Source: Candidatus Kurthia intestinigallinarum (GTDB lineage: Bacteria > Bacillota > Bacilli > Bacillales_A > Planococcaceae). From it: DNA of 64,000 nt. The position numbers were made by a program, and so were the translations under genes. The notes under the pieces are model-generated. The model saw only the letters and a list, made by a program, of their open reading frames with translations. It was not told the origin of the DNA and did not search any database. The DNA lies in assembly GCF_003991225.1 (NCBI RefSeq), contig NZ_JTFC01000008.1, positions 1 through 64,000 on the forward strand, written 5' to 3'. Shown here piece after piece: positions 52,020 through 61,565 of the stretch (the stretch's first letter is position 1; the number at the start of each line of letters is the position of its first letter).

Positions 52020-53208
52020 ATTTTGGCTCAATTGTTGCGTTTTTTTTCAGCAATGGATTTTTCCAAGCCATCGCAAGTCCTAGTCCAGCAAGGATAAAGA
52101 CAGTTGCGAAGTAGTATGGATAGTTAATATCAATATCGAATAACACCCCGCCGATAACGGGACCAAACACATTGGCAAGTGATGTGAAAAATGAGTTCAT
52201 CCCACCAACAAAGCCTTGGTCATTACCTGCAATACGTGATAAATACGTAGTAGCAGCCGGACGAATTAAATCAAAGCCGATAAATACCGTAAACGTTACC
52301 GCCATAATCATCCAGTAAGAGTTAACAAGTGTCATCGCAAATACGAGAACGGCAGATAACAGTAGCATAATACGAATTAAATTAATTTCGCCGAGCGCCT
52401 TCATCATTGGATCAAAGAACACCACTTGGAAAATCGCGCCTAAGATGGCCCCGCCGGTAATCGCAATGGCGATATCTGACGGGCTAAAGCTGAATTTATG
52501 GTCTACATATAAGCTAAAGAATGATTCAAAAGCGGCTAGACCAAATGATGAAATGAAAATAACAGCAAATGCGATGAAAAACATCGGCATTAGTAATTTA
52601 CGGAAGCTACTTTTTCCTGCTGTCTCATCTTCTGTAACTGGAATAATTGGACGCTCTGGCTCACGTAGTAAAATCATTGAACCGACAGCGGCCACAAGTC
52701 CAAGGATACCTGCTGAATAGAACGGGACACGCGTGCCAATTTCTGCTAAGAAGCCGCCAATCCCCGGTCCGATAATAAAGCCTGTCGAAATTGCTGCTGA
52801 CATATAGCCAAGTGCTTTTGGACGGTTATCTTCCGTTGTAATATCGGCGATAAAGGCAGTGACAGCTGGCATAATAAATGCCGCACTCAAGCCGCCTAAA
52901 ATACGGGAAATAAATAACACATCAATCGTTTTCCCAAAACCGAATAATAGTTCTGACAAACCGAAAATAATTAAGCCAATGACAATCATAATCTTTCGTC
53001 CGAAACGGTCTACCGCCTTTCCGGCAAATGGGGAGAAGATTAACTGTGTTAAAGCGAACGCCGCTGTTAAATAACCAACGACCTGTCCACTAATGTTTAA
53101 TTCGTTCATCAACCTTGGCAGTACAGGGATAACTAACCCAATACCGAGGAAGGCAATAAACAAATTGACTAATAAAACGCCTAACGTGATGGATACTTTT
53201 TTACTCAT
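52018..53208 (-). CDS. MFS multidrug-efflux-type transporter (Bmr/Blt/NorA-like)
   Basis: 396 residues, twelve membrane helices. Motif A DRFGRKIMIVIG in the first loop, motif C GPGIGGFLAEIG in helix five, as in drug:proton antiporters. Similar in length and layout to Bmr/Blt. It follows a MerR gene whose promoter geometry fits drug-induced activation. Start ATG at 53208 behind GAGGT. Confidence 0.9.
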   Translation of the reverse strand: MSKKVSITLGVLLVNLFIAFLGIGLVIPVLPRLMNELNISGQVVGYLTAAFALTQLIFSPFAGKAVDRFGRKIMIVIGLIIFGLSELLFGFGKTIDVLFISRILGGLSAAFIMPAVTAFIADITTEDNRPKALGYMSAAISTGFIIGPGIGGFLAEIGTRVPFYSAGILGLVAAVGSMILLREPERPIIPVTEDETAGKSSFRKLLMPMFFIAFAVIFISSFGLAAFESFFSLYVDHKFSFSPSDIAIAITGGAILGAIFQVVFFDPMMKALGEINLIRIMLLLSAVLVFAMTLVNSYWMIMAVTFTVFIGFDLIRPAATTYLSRIAGNDQGFVGGMNSFFTSLANVFGPVIGGVLFDIDINYPYYFATVFILAGLGLAMAWKNPLLKKNATIEPK

Positions 53209-53241
53209 GTTGTTTTACCTCTACATCTTAAAGTACCTATA

Positions 53242-53272
53242 ATGTTAAAGCCTACAGTAACTGTAAGGTCAA
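53242..53272 (-). promoter_or_regulatory. MerR-type promoter (19-bp spacer) of the MFS gene
   Basis: Minus strand: TTGACC (53267-53272) and TAACAT (53242-53247) are 19 bp apart. The spacer carries the dyad CTTACAG-TTA-CTGTAGG (6 of 7 pairs). The -35 contains the TGA stop of the MerR gene. Confidence 0.85.
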
Positions 53273-54105
53273 GCCTTAATTTTTACTTTTATCTCCACGA
53301 TGTACGTAGGAGCTTCGTTTGGCGAGAAGCTTGTCGGTAAAAACAGCTCATACACAGGTGACTGTGCTTGCCATCCGCGCGTGTTAATGGCCTGATAGAA
53401 CTTTTGATAATTTGATAAATAGTGATCAAATGTATATTCAAACGCAATGCATGCATAGTGGCCCGCTGGAGAGGTAATCAGATCCATGTTCGTCTGCATA
53501 TAGTCAAAAGTATGTGATGTAAGTAGTGGCATAAACAAATAATCATAGCGTAAATCCTCGATTTTTTGATAATCCTGTAGCGGATAAATGCCGCCATAGC
53601 GTACATTTACAGCACTTCCACTTTGTTCTAGAGTTTCAATTACCGAATTAAAATAAATACTAGGGTCATCAGGGAAGGTGAAACCGGGTGTTTTGACAGC
53701 GAGTAGGCGCTCACCTTCATCATCCTTCTCATAAATTTCTTCATATACAGGAATTTTAATTTGCTCCTCCAACTGCTTCATCGTTTTTTGCAGTACGAGC
53801 TGCACCTCCTGCATTTTACGCAATTTTTCACTCACACGCTCTTGCTGTTCATTTAGAAATGAAAATAACTGCGCAGGCGTAAAATTTTGTGCATGTTTAA
53901 TATCATTTAGCGATGTTCCAATATATTTTAATGATTTAATCAAGTCCATATTTGCTAGCTGCAGCTCACTATAATAGCGATAATTCGTTGCAGGGTCGAC
54001 ATAGGCGGGCTTAAATAACCCGATTTCATCATAATAATGAAGTGTACGTACGGGTAGATGAATCATTTTAGATACTTCACCAATTGTAAAATAATTTTGC
54101 TTCAT
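53269..54105 (-). CDS. MerR-family multidrug regulator (BmrR/BltR-like)
   Basis: 278 residues. MerR helix-turn-helix YFTIGEVSKMIHLPVRTLHYYDEIGLF, then a dimerisation coiled coil (LNEQQERVSEKLRKMQEVQLVLQ) and a C-terminal GyrI-like effector domain ending TYIVEIKVKIKA. The effector half points to binding of lipophilic drugs. Lies 60 bp upstream of the MFS pump, whose promoter has the overlong spacer that MerR proteins correct by DNA distortion. Confidence 0.92.
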   Translation of the reverse strand: MKQNYFTIGEVSKMIHLPVRTLHYYDEIGLFKPAYVDPATNYRYYSELQLANMDLIKSLKYIGTSLNDIKHAQNFTPAQLFSFLNEQQERVSEKLRKMQEVQLVLQKTMKQLEEQIKIPVYEEIYEKDDEGERLLAVKTPGFTFPDDPSIYFNSVIETLEQSGSAVNVRYGGIYPLQDYQKIEDLRYDYLFMPLLTSHTFDYMQTNMDLITSPAGHYACIAFEYTFDHYLSNYQKFYQAINTRGWQAQSPVYELFLPTSFSPNEAPTYIVEIKVKIKA

Positions 54106-54118
54106 GTTGTGTCCTCAC

Positions 54119-54877
54119 TTACGATTCAATATAGCCAAGCTTTGTCGAAATATCACTGGCTGCCTGTTTGCCAAGTGTAATAAAACGTTCAAGTTCCGCG
54201 CCTACGTAATCCTTTTCAATACCTGCAATGCTAATACCAGCGATAATATCCCCTTTATAATCTAAAATCGGGAAGGCAATGGCTGCGGTAAAGTCCTCAA
54301 GCTCTGAATAACTAATCGTGTAGCCAACATTTCGCGCTTGTGAAATGGAGTGACGCAACTCTTCAATCGTTGAAATCGTCCCTTTCGCAAATGGAATAAG
54401 CTCCACGCGCTTTAAATATTCCTCGCGCTCCTGTGCCGGTAGAAAGGATAAAATGACACGCGCACAGGCCCCCGCATAAAGTGGTGTCCGGCGACCAATC
54501 ATTGTATACAGGCGCACTGGTTGAATCGATTGGATTTTTTCGATATACACTGCTTCGTCGCGGTCACGAATAATTAAATTAATCGCCTCGCCAAGCTCCT
54601 TATGTAACTTCTCCATCGCGGGCATCGCTAATTGACGGATATCCATACGTTCCGACACAAGATGACCAAAGCGTAAAAAAAGCACTCCGAGGCTATAGTG
54701 ACCATTTGTATCCTTATCAAGTAAATCCATTTCTTCAAGTGTTTGCACCATACGATAAGCTGATGTTTTTGGAATGCCTGAATACTCGACAATTTCATTA
54801 AATGATAATTTAGCATGTCGAATAAATAAATTTAAAATTTCCATCGAGCGCATAACCGTTTTATTTTTACTCTGCAT
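54119..54877 (-). CDS. IclR-family transcriptional regulator (KipR candidate)
   Basis: 252 residues from ATG at 54877 (GGGGGAG upstream). N-terminal winged helix (LSFNEIVEYSGIPKTSAYRMVQTLEEMDLL) and IclR effector domain (AGACARVILSFLP, GYTISYSELEDFTAAIAFPI). In B. subtilis the kip operon is repressed by the IclR protein KipR encoded in the operon. Here the pxp genes lie 3 kb away, so it could be their regulator after insertion of the MerR-MFS pair. Thirteen bp before the MerR gene on the same strand. Confidence 0.87.
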   Translation of the reverse strand: MQSKNKTVMRSMEILNLFIRHAKLSFNEIVEYSGIPKTSAYRMVQTLEEMDLLDKDTNGHYSLGVLFLRFGHLVSERMDIRQLAMPAMEKLHKELGEAINLIIRDRDEAVYIEKIQSIQPVRLYTMIGRRTPLYAGACARVILSFLPAQEREEYLKRVELIPFAKGTISTIEELRHSISQARNVGYTISYSELEDFTAAIAFPILDYKGDIIAGISIAGIEKDYVGAELERFITLGKQAASDISTKLGYIES

Positions 54878-54975
54878 GTTGTAACTCCCCCTCGTGCTAG
54901 TCCTTTTATTATACCGAAAGAGGGGACGCATGACACAATGAAAAGAAGCACCCAAATAGGAGTGCTTCTGACGTA

Positions 54976-55281
54976 CTATCGTTCACAGGCAATGCCATCC
55001 CGGTCACGGTCCAAATCTGAATTTTGACGTGTGGCCGCTTTGTAAATAGAAGCCGAAACTTTTGCGCGACTTGCTTCATAGACAACGCGACCATTCCGCT
55101 TCTTCACTTTATTTTTCGTACTTGCTGACTTTCGAACACCATAAGGATATGCTTTGTTAAATGCGGTACAATTATTATACGTGCTTTTTGCGTCGGCTGT
55201 TACTGGTGCTGCAGTTGTCGTACCAAAGAACGTCGCACTGAGCATCATAGCCGCAAATGAAAATTTCACCATTTTTTTCAT
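54976..55281 (-). CDS. Secreted excalibur-domain protein
   Basis: 101 residues from ATG at 55281 (GGGAGG upstream). Signal peptide (MKKMVKFSFAAMMLSATFFG, cleavage after TTAAP or TADA). C-terminal excalibur domain: YNNCTAFNKAYPYGVRKS, NSDLDRDRDGIACER, with the calcium-binding DxDxDG and the paired Cys. Extracellular, function unknown. A short hairpin (AGAAGCAC/GTGCTTCT, 54944-54969) lies at its 3' end. Confidence 0.85.
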   Translation of the reverse strand: MKKMVKFSFAAMMLSATFFGTTTAAPVTADAKSTYNNCTAFNKAYPYGVRKSASTKNKVKKRNGRVVYEASRAKVSASIYKAATRQNSDLDRDRDGIACER

Positions 55282-55360
55282 TTGAATCCCTCCCATTCCT
55301 TTGCTCGTTACCCGTATTTATATACATTATTCATATTATTTAATAAGGAGGAATTAAAAA

Positions 55361-56062
55361 GTGGACGCATTTACACTTCATAACTATCAAATAACGGTGA
55401 CAATCCCTGAAAAACCCCATCCAAAGGAAGGGTTTCCTGTGTTGTATGTACTAGATGGTGAGCATAATGGTCCGGTTGTACGTGCCATTATTGATGCGCA
55501 GATGATGATGCGTAAGCTGACAAAAATTTCGCGCATGATTGTCGTGACAATCGAGCAGCCACCTGCAAAGCGCTTTTTTGATTTTACCCCACAAGCTCCG
55601 CATTACAATGTCTCTAACACATTTCCGATGCCAAAAGAAGGACCATTTGGCGGAGCAGAGGCGTTTCAACAATTTTTAGTACATGACGTAAAGCCATTTA
55701 TAGCGGCACATTATCCAGCCAGCTCCCGTAGTACCTTATTCGGTCATAGCCTATCAGGATTTTACGTGCTGTGGCATCTGCTAACAGCGCCAGAAGATTT
55801 TACGAGCTATATTGCGCTTAGTCCATCCGTTTGGTGGAATGACGAGGAATTGTTGACGTACAGTACAGCACTTCTTGAAGCGCATCCGCCAAAGAACTTG
55901 TATGTGGCCGTAGGTGAGTTTGAGCGCTCCATGCATGCACCTATTGAGCGCTTACTAACACATTTATCTGCTGTGCCACACACTTTTTATATGGCACCAG
56001 AGGAAAATCATTTATCCGTTTTACCGACAGTGCTAAGTCGTGCGTTGCGATTTATTAAATAG
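55361..56062 (+). CDS. Alpha/beta-hydrolase of the esterase D / siderophore esterase type
   Basis: 233 residues from GTG at 55361 with AAGGAGGAATT upstream. VLYVLDGEHN, RMIVVTIEQP and the nucleophile elbow FGHSLSGFYVL (catalytic Ser) are visible, with a downstream ENHLSV as the likely His. The family includes Fes/IroE-like and S-formylglutathione esterases. An iron role is suggested only by the fold. No Fur box upstream. Confidence 0.82.
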   Translation: MDAFTLHNYQITVTIPEKPHPKEGFPVLYVLDGEHNGPVVRAIIDAQMMMRKLTKISRMIVVTIEQPPAKRFFDFTPQAPHYNVSNTFPMPKEGPFGGAEAFQQFLVHDVKPFIAAHYPASSRSTLFGHSLSGFYVLWHLLTAPEDFTSYIALSPSVWWNDEELLTYSTALLEAHPPKNLYVAVGEFERSMHAPIERLLTHLSAVPHTFYMAPEENHLSVLPTVLSRALRFIK

Positions 56063-56732
56063 CTCAGAAAAAATCATCGATTCGCTCAGAAAGCAGCTTT
56101 TCGATACGACATATTTTTCGATAAGTGACAACTGTAAGTATATAGGCATAGTGTCGTCGTATTCATTTGCTCTTTATCAGCATTATCACAAATCATTATG
56201 ATTTTTTTGGCGATTTGTAGTAAAAAGTCGTACACTATCCGAATTAAAAACACCCGTTAGAGCTACTCTAGCGGGTGTTTTTTGGCCGTTTATCGGCTTA
56301 TAAGGGTTTTTTTAGCACAGAGAAATCATCCGGATCATGAAAATTTGTCAACCGTCGATTTTTTTGAATAAATGTCATTTTACTTCTGCTATTGCGGCTT
56401 TTTGTATGTCCGAAAAGGTCTTTTTTTGGTAGGAATTGTCCTTTAGGGAATCATTTTTGCCCTAAAATCGTTCTTTTTGGGAATTAAAAATAGTATTTAT
56501 TTTTGATGACGTCGCGAAATAAAAGTTTAGTTGACAGATTTTGCACGATAAGTAGGACTTCGATGAAAAAACGTGCGCTAATGGTCCTGTTTTGACACAT
56601 ATTTTAAACTATGTCGTATCCAAAACACGCTTTCTGCACGTATGATTGATTTCTGAAAAATCATTTCTCAAAAGCTACATTGAACTTTCAAATCGATTAT
56701 AATGAAACTAAGAATGGATAAAGGAAGTACAT
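56063..56732. other. 670-bp intergenic region, no gene recognised
   Basis: Contains a strong terminator at 56250-56283 and otherwise many short T-rich blocks. All six frames are interrupted. TTGACA occurs at 56532-56537 and 56594-56599 but without a well-placed -10. Possibly the remains of a lost gene or an sRNA, but I see no positive evidence. Confidence 0.5.
56250..56283 (+). terminator. Intrinsic terminator
   Basis: ACACCCGTTAGAG and CTCTAGCGGGTGT pair (one T-G) around CTA, followed by a long T-run. It lies 190 bp behind the esterase stop. Confidence 0.85.
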
Positions 56733-57578
56733 ATGATGAATGAAAAACAATTTGCGATGCAAAAGGCGGCGCATCGTTTATTTAAAGAAAAAAGCTACGT
56801 AGAAACATCAATTGCGGATATTGTGAAGGAGAGTAATGTGTCGCGGGGCACATTTTACAATTATTTTGCATCGAAGGCGGCATTGCTCGTTGAGATTACG
56901 CGTTCTTTTCAGGAACATTTAAAAGAGGAGCGCACTTTACTAACAGTGCAGCATCGTGGAACGGATGAGGAATTACTGCGAGAGATCATTTATTTATGTC
57001 GTGAGAAGGAACAAAACTCACGCATTAATCAAATCGTCGCGGAGGCAGCTGGGGAGAAAGATATTGACTTGGTGCGCTATGCAGAAGATTTGCGTATCAA
57101 TCGTATGCAGTGGCTTCATGTGTATGTAAAGCGGGCTTTTGGTAGCACGTATCCGCACGCGACACTTGCAGCTACACAGTTTGTCGAATCAACTTTAAAT
57201 TATCATATTAGTTTTAATCGTATCGTCAATAAACCACGTACCTTACGAGAAATTGTTGATTACTGTGTGGATTTAATGATTTTTGCGTTGCCAAAACTAG
57301 AAGAAAAGCCACTTTTTTCTACAGATGATTTTTTATTTGATGACCAAATGACATGTAAGGAACGCTTTACAGAAGCGGCGGATCAGTTAATTCAATGGCT
57401 CCTAACGCATGAGGTTGATAATACAATGCTGTTTAAAGAATATATTGAGCTTCTCCTTAGCCACCGCGAATTACCACTTACAAATCCAGCGCTAACAGCA
57501 CATATAAAAAAACAGCTAGTCGAGGCGTTAAATCCAGACTACCCAGCAATTCATAATTTTGTAAAACTCATTGGTTAA
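56733..57578 (+). CDS. TetR-family transcriptional regulator
   Basis: 281 residues, longer than typical TetR. HTH SYVETSIADIVKESNVSRGTFYNYFASK; the C-terminal half is extended. ATG at 56733 (or 56736) follows AAGGAAG. Lies directly upstream of the MarR-MMPL operon on the same strand; its own terminator (57563-57595) separates them. Possibly a second regulator of the same efflux pump. Confidence 0.87.
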   Translation: MMNEKQFAMQKAAHRLFKEKSYVETSIADIVKESNVSRGTFYNYFASKAALLVEITRSFQEHLKEERTLLTVQHRGTDEELLREIIYLCREKEQNSRINQIVAEAAGEKDIDLVRYAEDLRINRMQWLHVYVKRAFGSTYPHATLAATQFVESTLNYHISFNRIVNKPRTLREIVDYCVDLMIFALPKLEEKPLFSTDDFLFDDQMTCKERFTEAADQLIQWLLTHEVDNTMLFKEYIELLLSHRELPLTNPALTAHIKKQLVEALNPDYPAIHNFVKLIG

Positions 57579-57595
57579 GGACAATGAGTTTTTTT
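57563..57595 (+). terminator. Intrinsic terminator overlapping the TetR stop
   Basis: AAAACTCATTG (57563-57573) and CAATGAGTTTT (57582-57592) pair exactly, then T. Confidence 0.85.
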
Positions 57596-57596
57596 G

Positions 57597-57658
57597 TTGA
57601 CATTCAATAGTTCACAGGGATAAACTATCAACATTAAAACAGTTCATGCATATGAACT
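57597..57658 (+). promoter_or_regulatory. MarR-MMPL promoter with two dyads
   Basis: TTGACA (57597-57602), 17-18-bp spacer, ATAAAC/TAAACT (about 57620-57626). Dyad one TAGTTCA-N6-TAAACTA (57608-57627, 6 of 7) covers spacer and -10. Dyad two AGTTCAT-GCAT-ATGAACT (57641-57658, exact) lies downstream. Both contain AGTT(C/T)A, a likely MarR site. Confidence 0.72.
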
Positions 57659-57677
57659 ATATAAGGAGGGCTAAAAG

Positions 57678-58130
57678 ATGGAGCGTATTGCACATGCTAT
57701 TTCACTGCTTGAGCGTGTGATGATTTCAGGAAGTGAACTCGTGACGAAGCAATTGAACGAAGAAAACTTCAAAGGATTATCATCAGAACAGTACGAGGTT
57801 TTGAATTATTTGAAAATCCAAGGCGATAAATATCCGAGTGAGATTGCGAAATTTCAAGGAGTCCAAAAAAGTGCGGTGTCGAATCGACTGAGTAAACTGC
57901 TCACGCAGGGGTATATTGAATATGTATCATCTCCAACAGGGGATAAGCGTTATAAGCATGTTCATCTGACAGATGCAGGAATCGCATTATTGACGCAAAT
58001 TAACGAAAAATATTGTGCGTTAATTCAAGAATGGTTTGAGGACTTTGAAGAGGATGAGCAGTTGGAGAATTTTATTAGCACATTAGCAATGATTCAGCAA
58101 CGTATTGATGAGAAAGGGGCGAAAGCATGA
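57678..58130 (+). CDS. MarR-family regulator of the MMPL pump (YdgG-like)
   Basis: 150 residues with the MarR winged helix (KYPSEIAKFQGVQKSAVSNRLSKLLTQGYIEYVSSPTGDKRYKHVHLTDAG). ATG behind AAGGAGGG. Overlaps the pump gene by four bases (ATGA). Comparable to ydgG-ydgH in B. subtilis. Probably represses the operon through the two dyads upstream. Confidence 0.9.
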   Translation: MERIAHAISLLERVMISGSELVTKQLNEENFKGLSSEQYEVLNYLKIQGDKYPSEIAKFQGVQKSAVSNRLSKLLTQGYIEYVSSPTGDKRYKHVHLTDAGIALLTQINEKYCALIQEWFEDFEEDEQLENFISTLAMIQQRIDEKGAKA

Positions 58131-60583
58131 AGAACTTAAAAAATATGCGGACCGTAGCGCTTATTTTTTGGATTATCGCAGTAGTGGTAGCAGTTGTTGC
58201 ATTACCAGATTTACAAAAGCTTGGACAGGAAAAAGGCCAAGTTGCATTACCGGCTGATTTTGAAAGTGAAAAAGCAGCAGCCATTTTAAATGATATGAAT
58301 AACAACGGCAAGTCCACGTATGATTTTGCGATTGTCTTCAATGATGAAAAGGGAATCTCAAAGGCAGATAAGAAGAAAATGAATGAGGTTCTACAATATT
58401 TTGAGGATAATAAAAAGAAATATGGTATTACGGATACGCTGTTTTATAACGATAGTAAGCAAACAGAGGAACAGCTTGTTAGTAAGGATAAGACGACGAT
58501 TATTAATCAGCTGTCAATTAAAAAAGAGTTAGAAAGTGCTACGGAGGTAGCTGATAAATTAAATGCGAAGCTAAAGGATTTACCGATGAAGACATACATT
58601 ACAGGTAGTGATGTTGTCATGGATGACTTCGCGCAAACATCTCAAGAAGGGGTACAAAAAACGGAAATTGTGGCGATTATTTTCATTATTATTATTTTGA
58701 TTATCGTTTTCCGCTCACCTGTTGTACCGTTTGTGTCTCTGTTATCTGTAGGGGTTTCTTATATTGTGTCACTTAGCATTATTGCGCAGCTTGTTGACGC
58801 ATATAACTTCCCCTTCTCAAACTTTACACAAGTCTTTCTTGTCGTTATCCTGTTCGGGATAGGAACCGATTATAATATTTTATTATTCACGCGGTTCCGC
58901 GAAGAGCTTGCGGCGAAGGGGCATGTGCTACATGCTATTAAAGAAACGTATCGCACAGCAGGGCGCACCGTACTTTATAGCGGCATTGCCGTATTATTCG
59001 GTTTAGTGGCGTTATTCTTTGCGGAATTTAGCTTCTACCGTGCAACGGGTGGTGTTGCAATTGGCGTGCTCGTGCTCTTACTCGTACTGTTTACATTAAA
59101 TCCATTTTTCATGGGGCTACTTGGTATGAAACTTTTCTGGCCAGTGAAAAATGTGAAGTCTCATGCAGATAATAAGCTGTGGGGCTTCCTTGCATCCCAA
59201 TCATTTGCGCGCCCATTTGTGGCGTTAGCCATTGTAGCCATTATTGCGGTGCCATCGATTTTAATGTATTCAGGAAAGCTGAACTTTAATGATTTAACGG
59301 AAATTAGTGATAAGTATGAATCGAAGCAGGCGATTAACCTCATCTCAGATAAATTCCCTGCTGGGATGAGTTCACCAACGACATTAGTCATTAAAAGTGA
59401 TGAGAAATTAACGTCAGCAGAGGCGCTACAAGAAATTGATAGACTGACTGCGAGACTAAAAGAAGTAGATGGCGTTGATAAAGTATATAGTGTCACACGT
59501 CCAGAAGCGAAAAAAATCAAGGAGCTGTATTTAGGTGATCAGCTTGATACGGTGACAGATAGCTTAGATGAAATGGAAAAAGGTACGAATAAAGTTCGGA
59601 TAGGTTTAGAGGATGCGGCAAGCCAATCGGCGGCTGCTACCGAGCAAACCGCAGCAATGCTTCCTCCACAAGCTGCTCAGCAAATGGCTACTCAGGCAGA
59701 AGCACAGGCACAGGGCTTAAAGCAAGCAACAGGTGGCTTAAAGCAAGTGGAAGATGGCCTAAAGCAAACGCAGGATTATACAAGTGAAGCGGCAAAAGGC
59801 AATGCGAATGTCTTAAATGTGCCAGATGATGTGCTGACAGGTAAGGACTTTAAACAAAGCTTAGATACGTATATGAATGATGACCAAAATACGACAACGA
59901 TGCGGATTATTTTAAAGGAAAATCCATATACCGCAGAAGCAATGGATGTAATGAAGGAAACGCAAAGTGTCGTGCATTCATTCGTTGAAGGCTCATCTAC
60001 ATTACATGATACAGACGCTTATCTAGGTGGTAAAACGATGTCAAACGTCGATTTACAACAAATGTCGGATAGTGATTTTAAACGCAGCATTATCATTATC
60101 TTAATCGGTATTTCACTGATGTTACTGTTCATTACGCGTTCACTTGCACAGACAGCTACAATTTTAGTCGCACTTGTTGTCGCAAGCTTCGCAAGTCTAG
60201 GTATTACCGAATGGATTGCTGCAACCTTCTTAGGAGAGGAAACACTGAGCTGGAACGTACCATTCTTCACGTATATTATGCTCATCACACTCGGCGTCGA
60301 TTATTCTATCTTCCTAATGATGCGCTACCGTGAAGGTGAGAATTTAGGACTTGAAATGATTGTAGAAGCTTGTAAGAAAATGGGTGGCGTCATTTTATCA
60401 GCCGCTGTTATTTTAGGTGGTACATTCGCCGCACTCATTCCATCAGGTATTAATACATTAATTCAAGTGGCCGTAGCCGTTATGATCGGGCTTGTGTTCC
60501 TAGCCGTGCTACTCATGCCGGTGTTTATCCCAAGTACCTTTGGCTTATCAAAGAAAATGAATGAACCGAAGAAAAAAGCATAA
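58127..60583 (+). CDS. MMPL/RND-family membrane transporter (YdgH-like)
   Basis: 818 residues with two sets of six membrane helices and two large extracytoplasmic loops. The RND/MMPL signature GIGTDYNILLFTRFREE appears in the first half and GVDYSIFLMMRYREG in the second. The second loop (about 470-590) is rich in Ala/Gln and a coiled-coil-like segment (ASQSAAATEQTAAMLPPQ). The Asp residues in the two (G/D)xDY motifs are the proton-relay sites. Likely exports lipids or antimicrobials. Confidence 0.92.
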   Translation: MKNLKNMRTVALIFWIIAVVVAVVALPDLQKLGQEKGQVALPADFESEKAAAILNDMNNNGKSTYDFAIVFNDEKGISKADKKKMNEVLQYFEDNKKKYGITDTLFYNDSKQTEEQLVSKDKTTIINQLSIKKELESATEVADKLNAKLKDLPMKTYITGSDVVMDDFAQTSQEGVQKTEIVAIIFIIIILIIVFRSPVVPFVSLLSVGVSYIVSLSIIAQLVDAYNFPFSNFTQVFLVVILFGIGTDYNILLFTRFREELAAKGHVLHAIKETYRTAGRTVLYSGIAVLFGLVALFFAEFSFYRATGGVAIGVLVLLLVLFTLNPFFMGLLGMKLFWPVKNVKSHADNKLWGFLASQSFARPFVALAIVAIIAVPSILMYSGKLNFNDLTEISDKYESKQAINLISDKFPAGMSSPTTLVIKSDEKLTSAEALQEIDRLTARLKEVDGVDKVYSVTRPEAKKIKELYLGDQLDTVTDSLDEMEKGTNKVRIGLEDAASQSAAATEQTAAMLPPQAAQQMATQAEAQAQGLKQATGGLKQVEDGLKQTQDYTSEAAKGNANVLNVPDDVLTGKDFKQSLDTYMNDDQNTTTMRIILKENPYTAEAMDVMKETQSVVHSFVEGSSTLHDTDAYLGGKTMSNVDLQQMSDSDFKRSIIIILIGISLMLLFITRSLAQTATILVALVVASFASLGITEWIAATFLGEETLSWNVPFFTYIMLITLGVDYSIFLMMRYREGENLGLEMIVEACKKMGGVILSAAVILGGTFAALIPSGINTLIQVAVAVMIGLVFLAVLLMPVFIPSTFGLSKKMNEPKKKA

Positions 60584-60585
60584 TG

Positions 60586-60620
60586 AAAAAAGAGCTTAGC
60601 AAATGCTAGGCTCTTTTTTT
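60586..60620 (+). terminator. Intrinsic terminator of the MarR-MMPL operon
   Basis: AAAAAAGAGC-TTAGCA pairs with TGCTA-GGCTCTTTTTT, T-run behind; the A-run also serves the convergent lipoprotein gene. Confidence 0.85.
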
Positions 60621-60647
60621 GAGCAATACTATGTGCAAATGTCATTT

Positions 60648-61565
60648 TTACTCGTCATAGTGACTGAAATAGTTCCCTTTATCGATGATTTCCTGTGTGC
60701 TTAAGCTTGTCCATTTCTCGATGGAAGTACTCGGAGCGTTTGCTAAATACGATTCAATCATTTTATACCCTTCGCTATAGCCATAGAGAAATGGTAACTC
60801 ATTGCCACCTCGTAGAATTTCGAGTGAACGAGTTGAATTGATTGTGTCCAAATCCTTTTCAATTTCAGCCCAAAAATTCTTATCGTATGTAGGGTCTACA
60901 GGGGTAGATTCTAATGTAGGATAGACCATTTTTTCAAACATTACCGCTTTTCCTTCAAAAATCAAATTGTCTAAAACGGTATTTATATCATAATGAAGCC
61001 CTTTTTCCGCATACATACTATGATGATATTCATGTGCTATCGTCGTTTTTAAAAAATCCGCATCAAATAAATTATTATAAGGAATGATGATTTTTCCAGC
61101 GCCAACCGTGTAGGGAGATGCATTAGTATCAATACTAGGGAAGATACACACGGTTACACCTTTTTCAGTCGGTAATAAGGCTGCAGACTTTTCTAATGCC
61201 TCTTGGATTTCCTCGTTTATCTGTGTTTGATTGGTTGCAAGAAAATCATTGATTATCTTTAATTCCGTTAACCTTGTAGGTGCGTCATAGAGTGTAGCAT
61301 CTGCCATATAAATGTATTCACCTTTTTTAAAGCACTCGTCATAAATTGGTTGAATAACCGTTTCTTGATACAAGTCTGATGATGCTTCACTTGGATTTTT
61401 TTGCGCCTGTTCGATGTAGTTTTTAAATAAGGCGGCCGTGTGAATAATTTGGAAATTTTGCTTATCTTGTTCAAAGGAATAAATGTCCTCTGTAGGTGCA
61501 GCCTGCTGACAGGAGCTCAGCAAAGCCAGTACACAAATTACTAGAAAAAGAATGCCTGATTTCAA
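60648..61565 (-). CDS. DUF2268-type putative zinc-protease lipoprotein
   Basis: 305 residues from TTG at 61565, supported by AAAGGTGG seven bases upstream. Lipoprotein signal MKSGILFLVICVLALLSSC with lipidated Cys. The mature protein carries AHEYHHSMY (HExxH zinc motif) and a downstream NLIFEGKAVMFEK with a Glu in the right place for a third ligand. Matches the DUF2268 family. Anchored outside the membrane; substrate unknown. Confidence 0.85.
   Translation of the reverse strand: MKSGILFLVICVLALLSSCQQAAPTEDIYSFEQDKQNFQIIHTAALFKNYIEQAQKNPSEASSDLYQETVIQPIYDECFKKGEYIYMADATLYDAPTRLTELKIINDFLATNQTQINEEIQEALEKSAALLPTEKGVTVCIFPSIDTNASPYTVGAGKIIIPYNNLFDADFLKTTIAHEYHHSMYAEKGLHYDINTVLDNLIFEGKAVMFEKMVYPTLESTPVDPTYDKNFWAEIEKDLDTINSTRSLEILRGGNELPFLYGYSEGYKMIESYLANAPSTSIEKWTSLSTQEIIDKGNYFSHYDE

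Noticed and set aside
56284-56732. Small RNA or lost gene in the 670-bp gap
   Set aside because: Only scattered TTGACA hexamers without matching -10 and no second terminator; not enough to support a feature.
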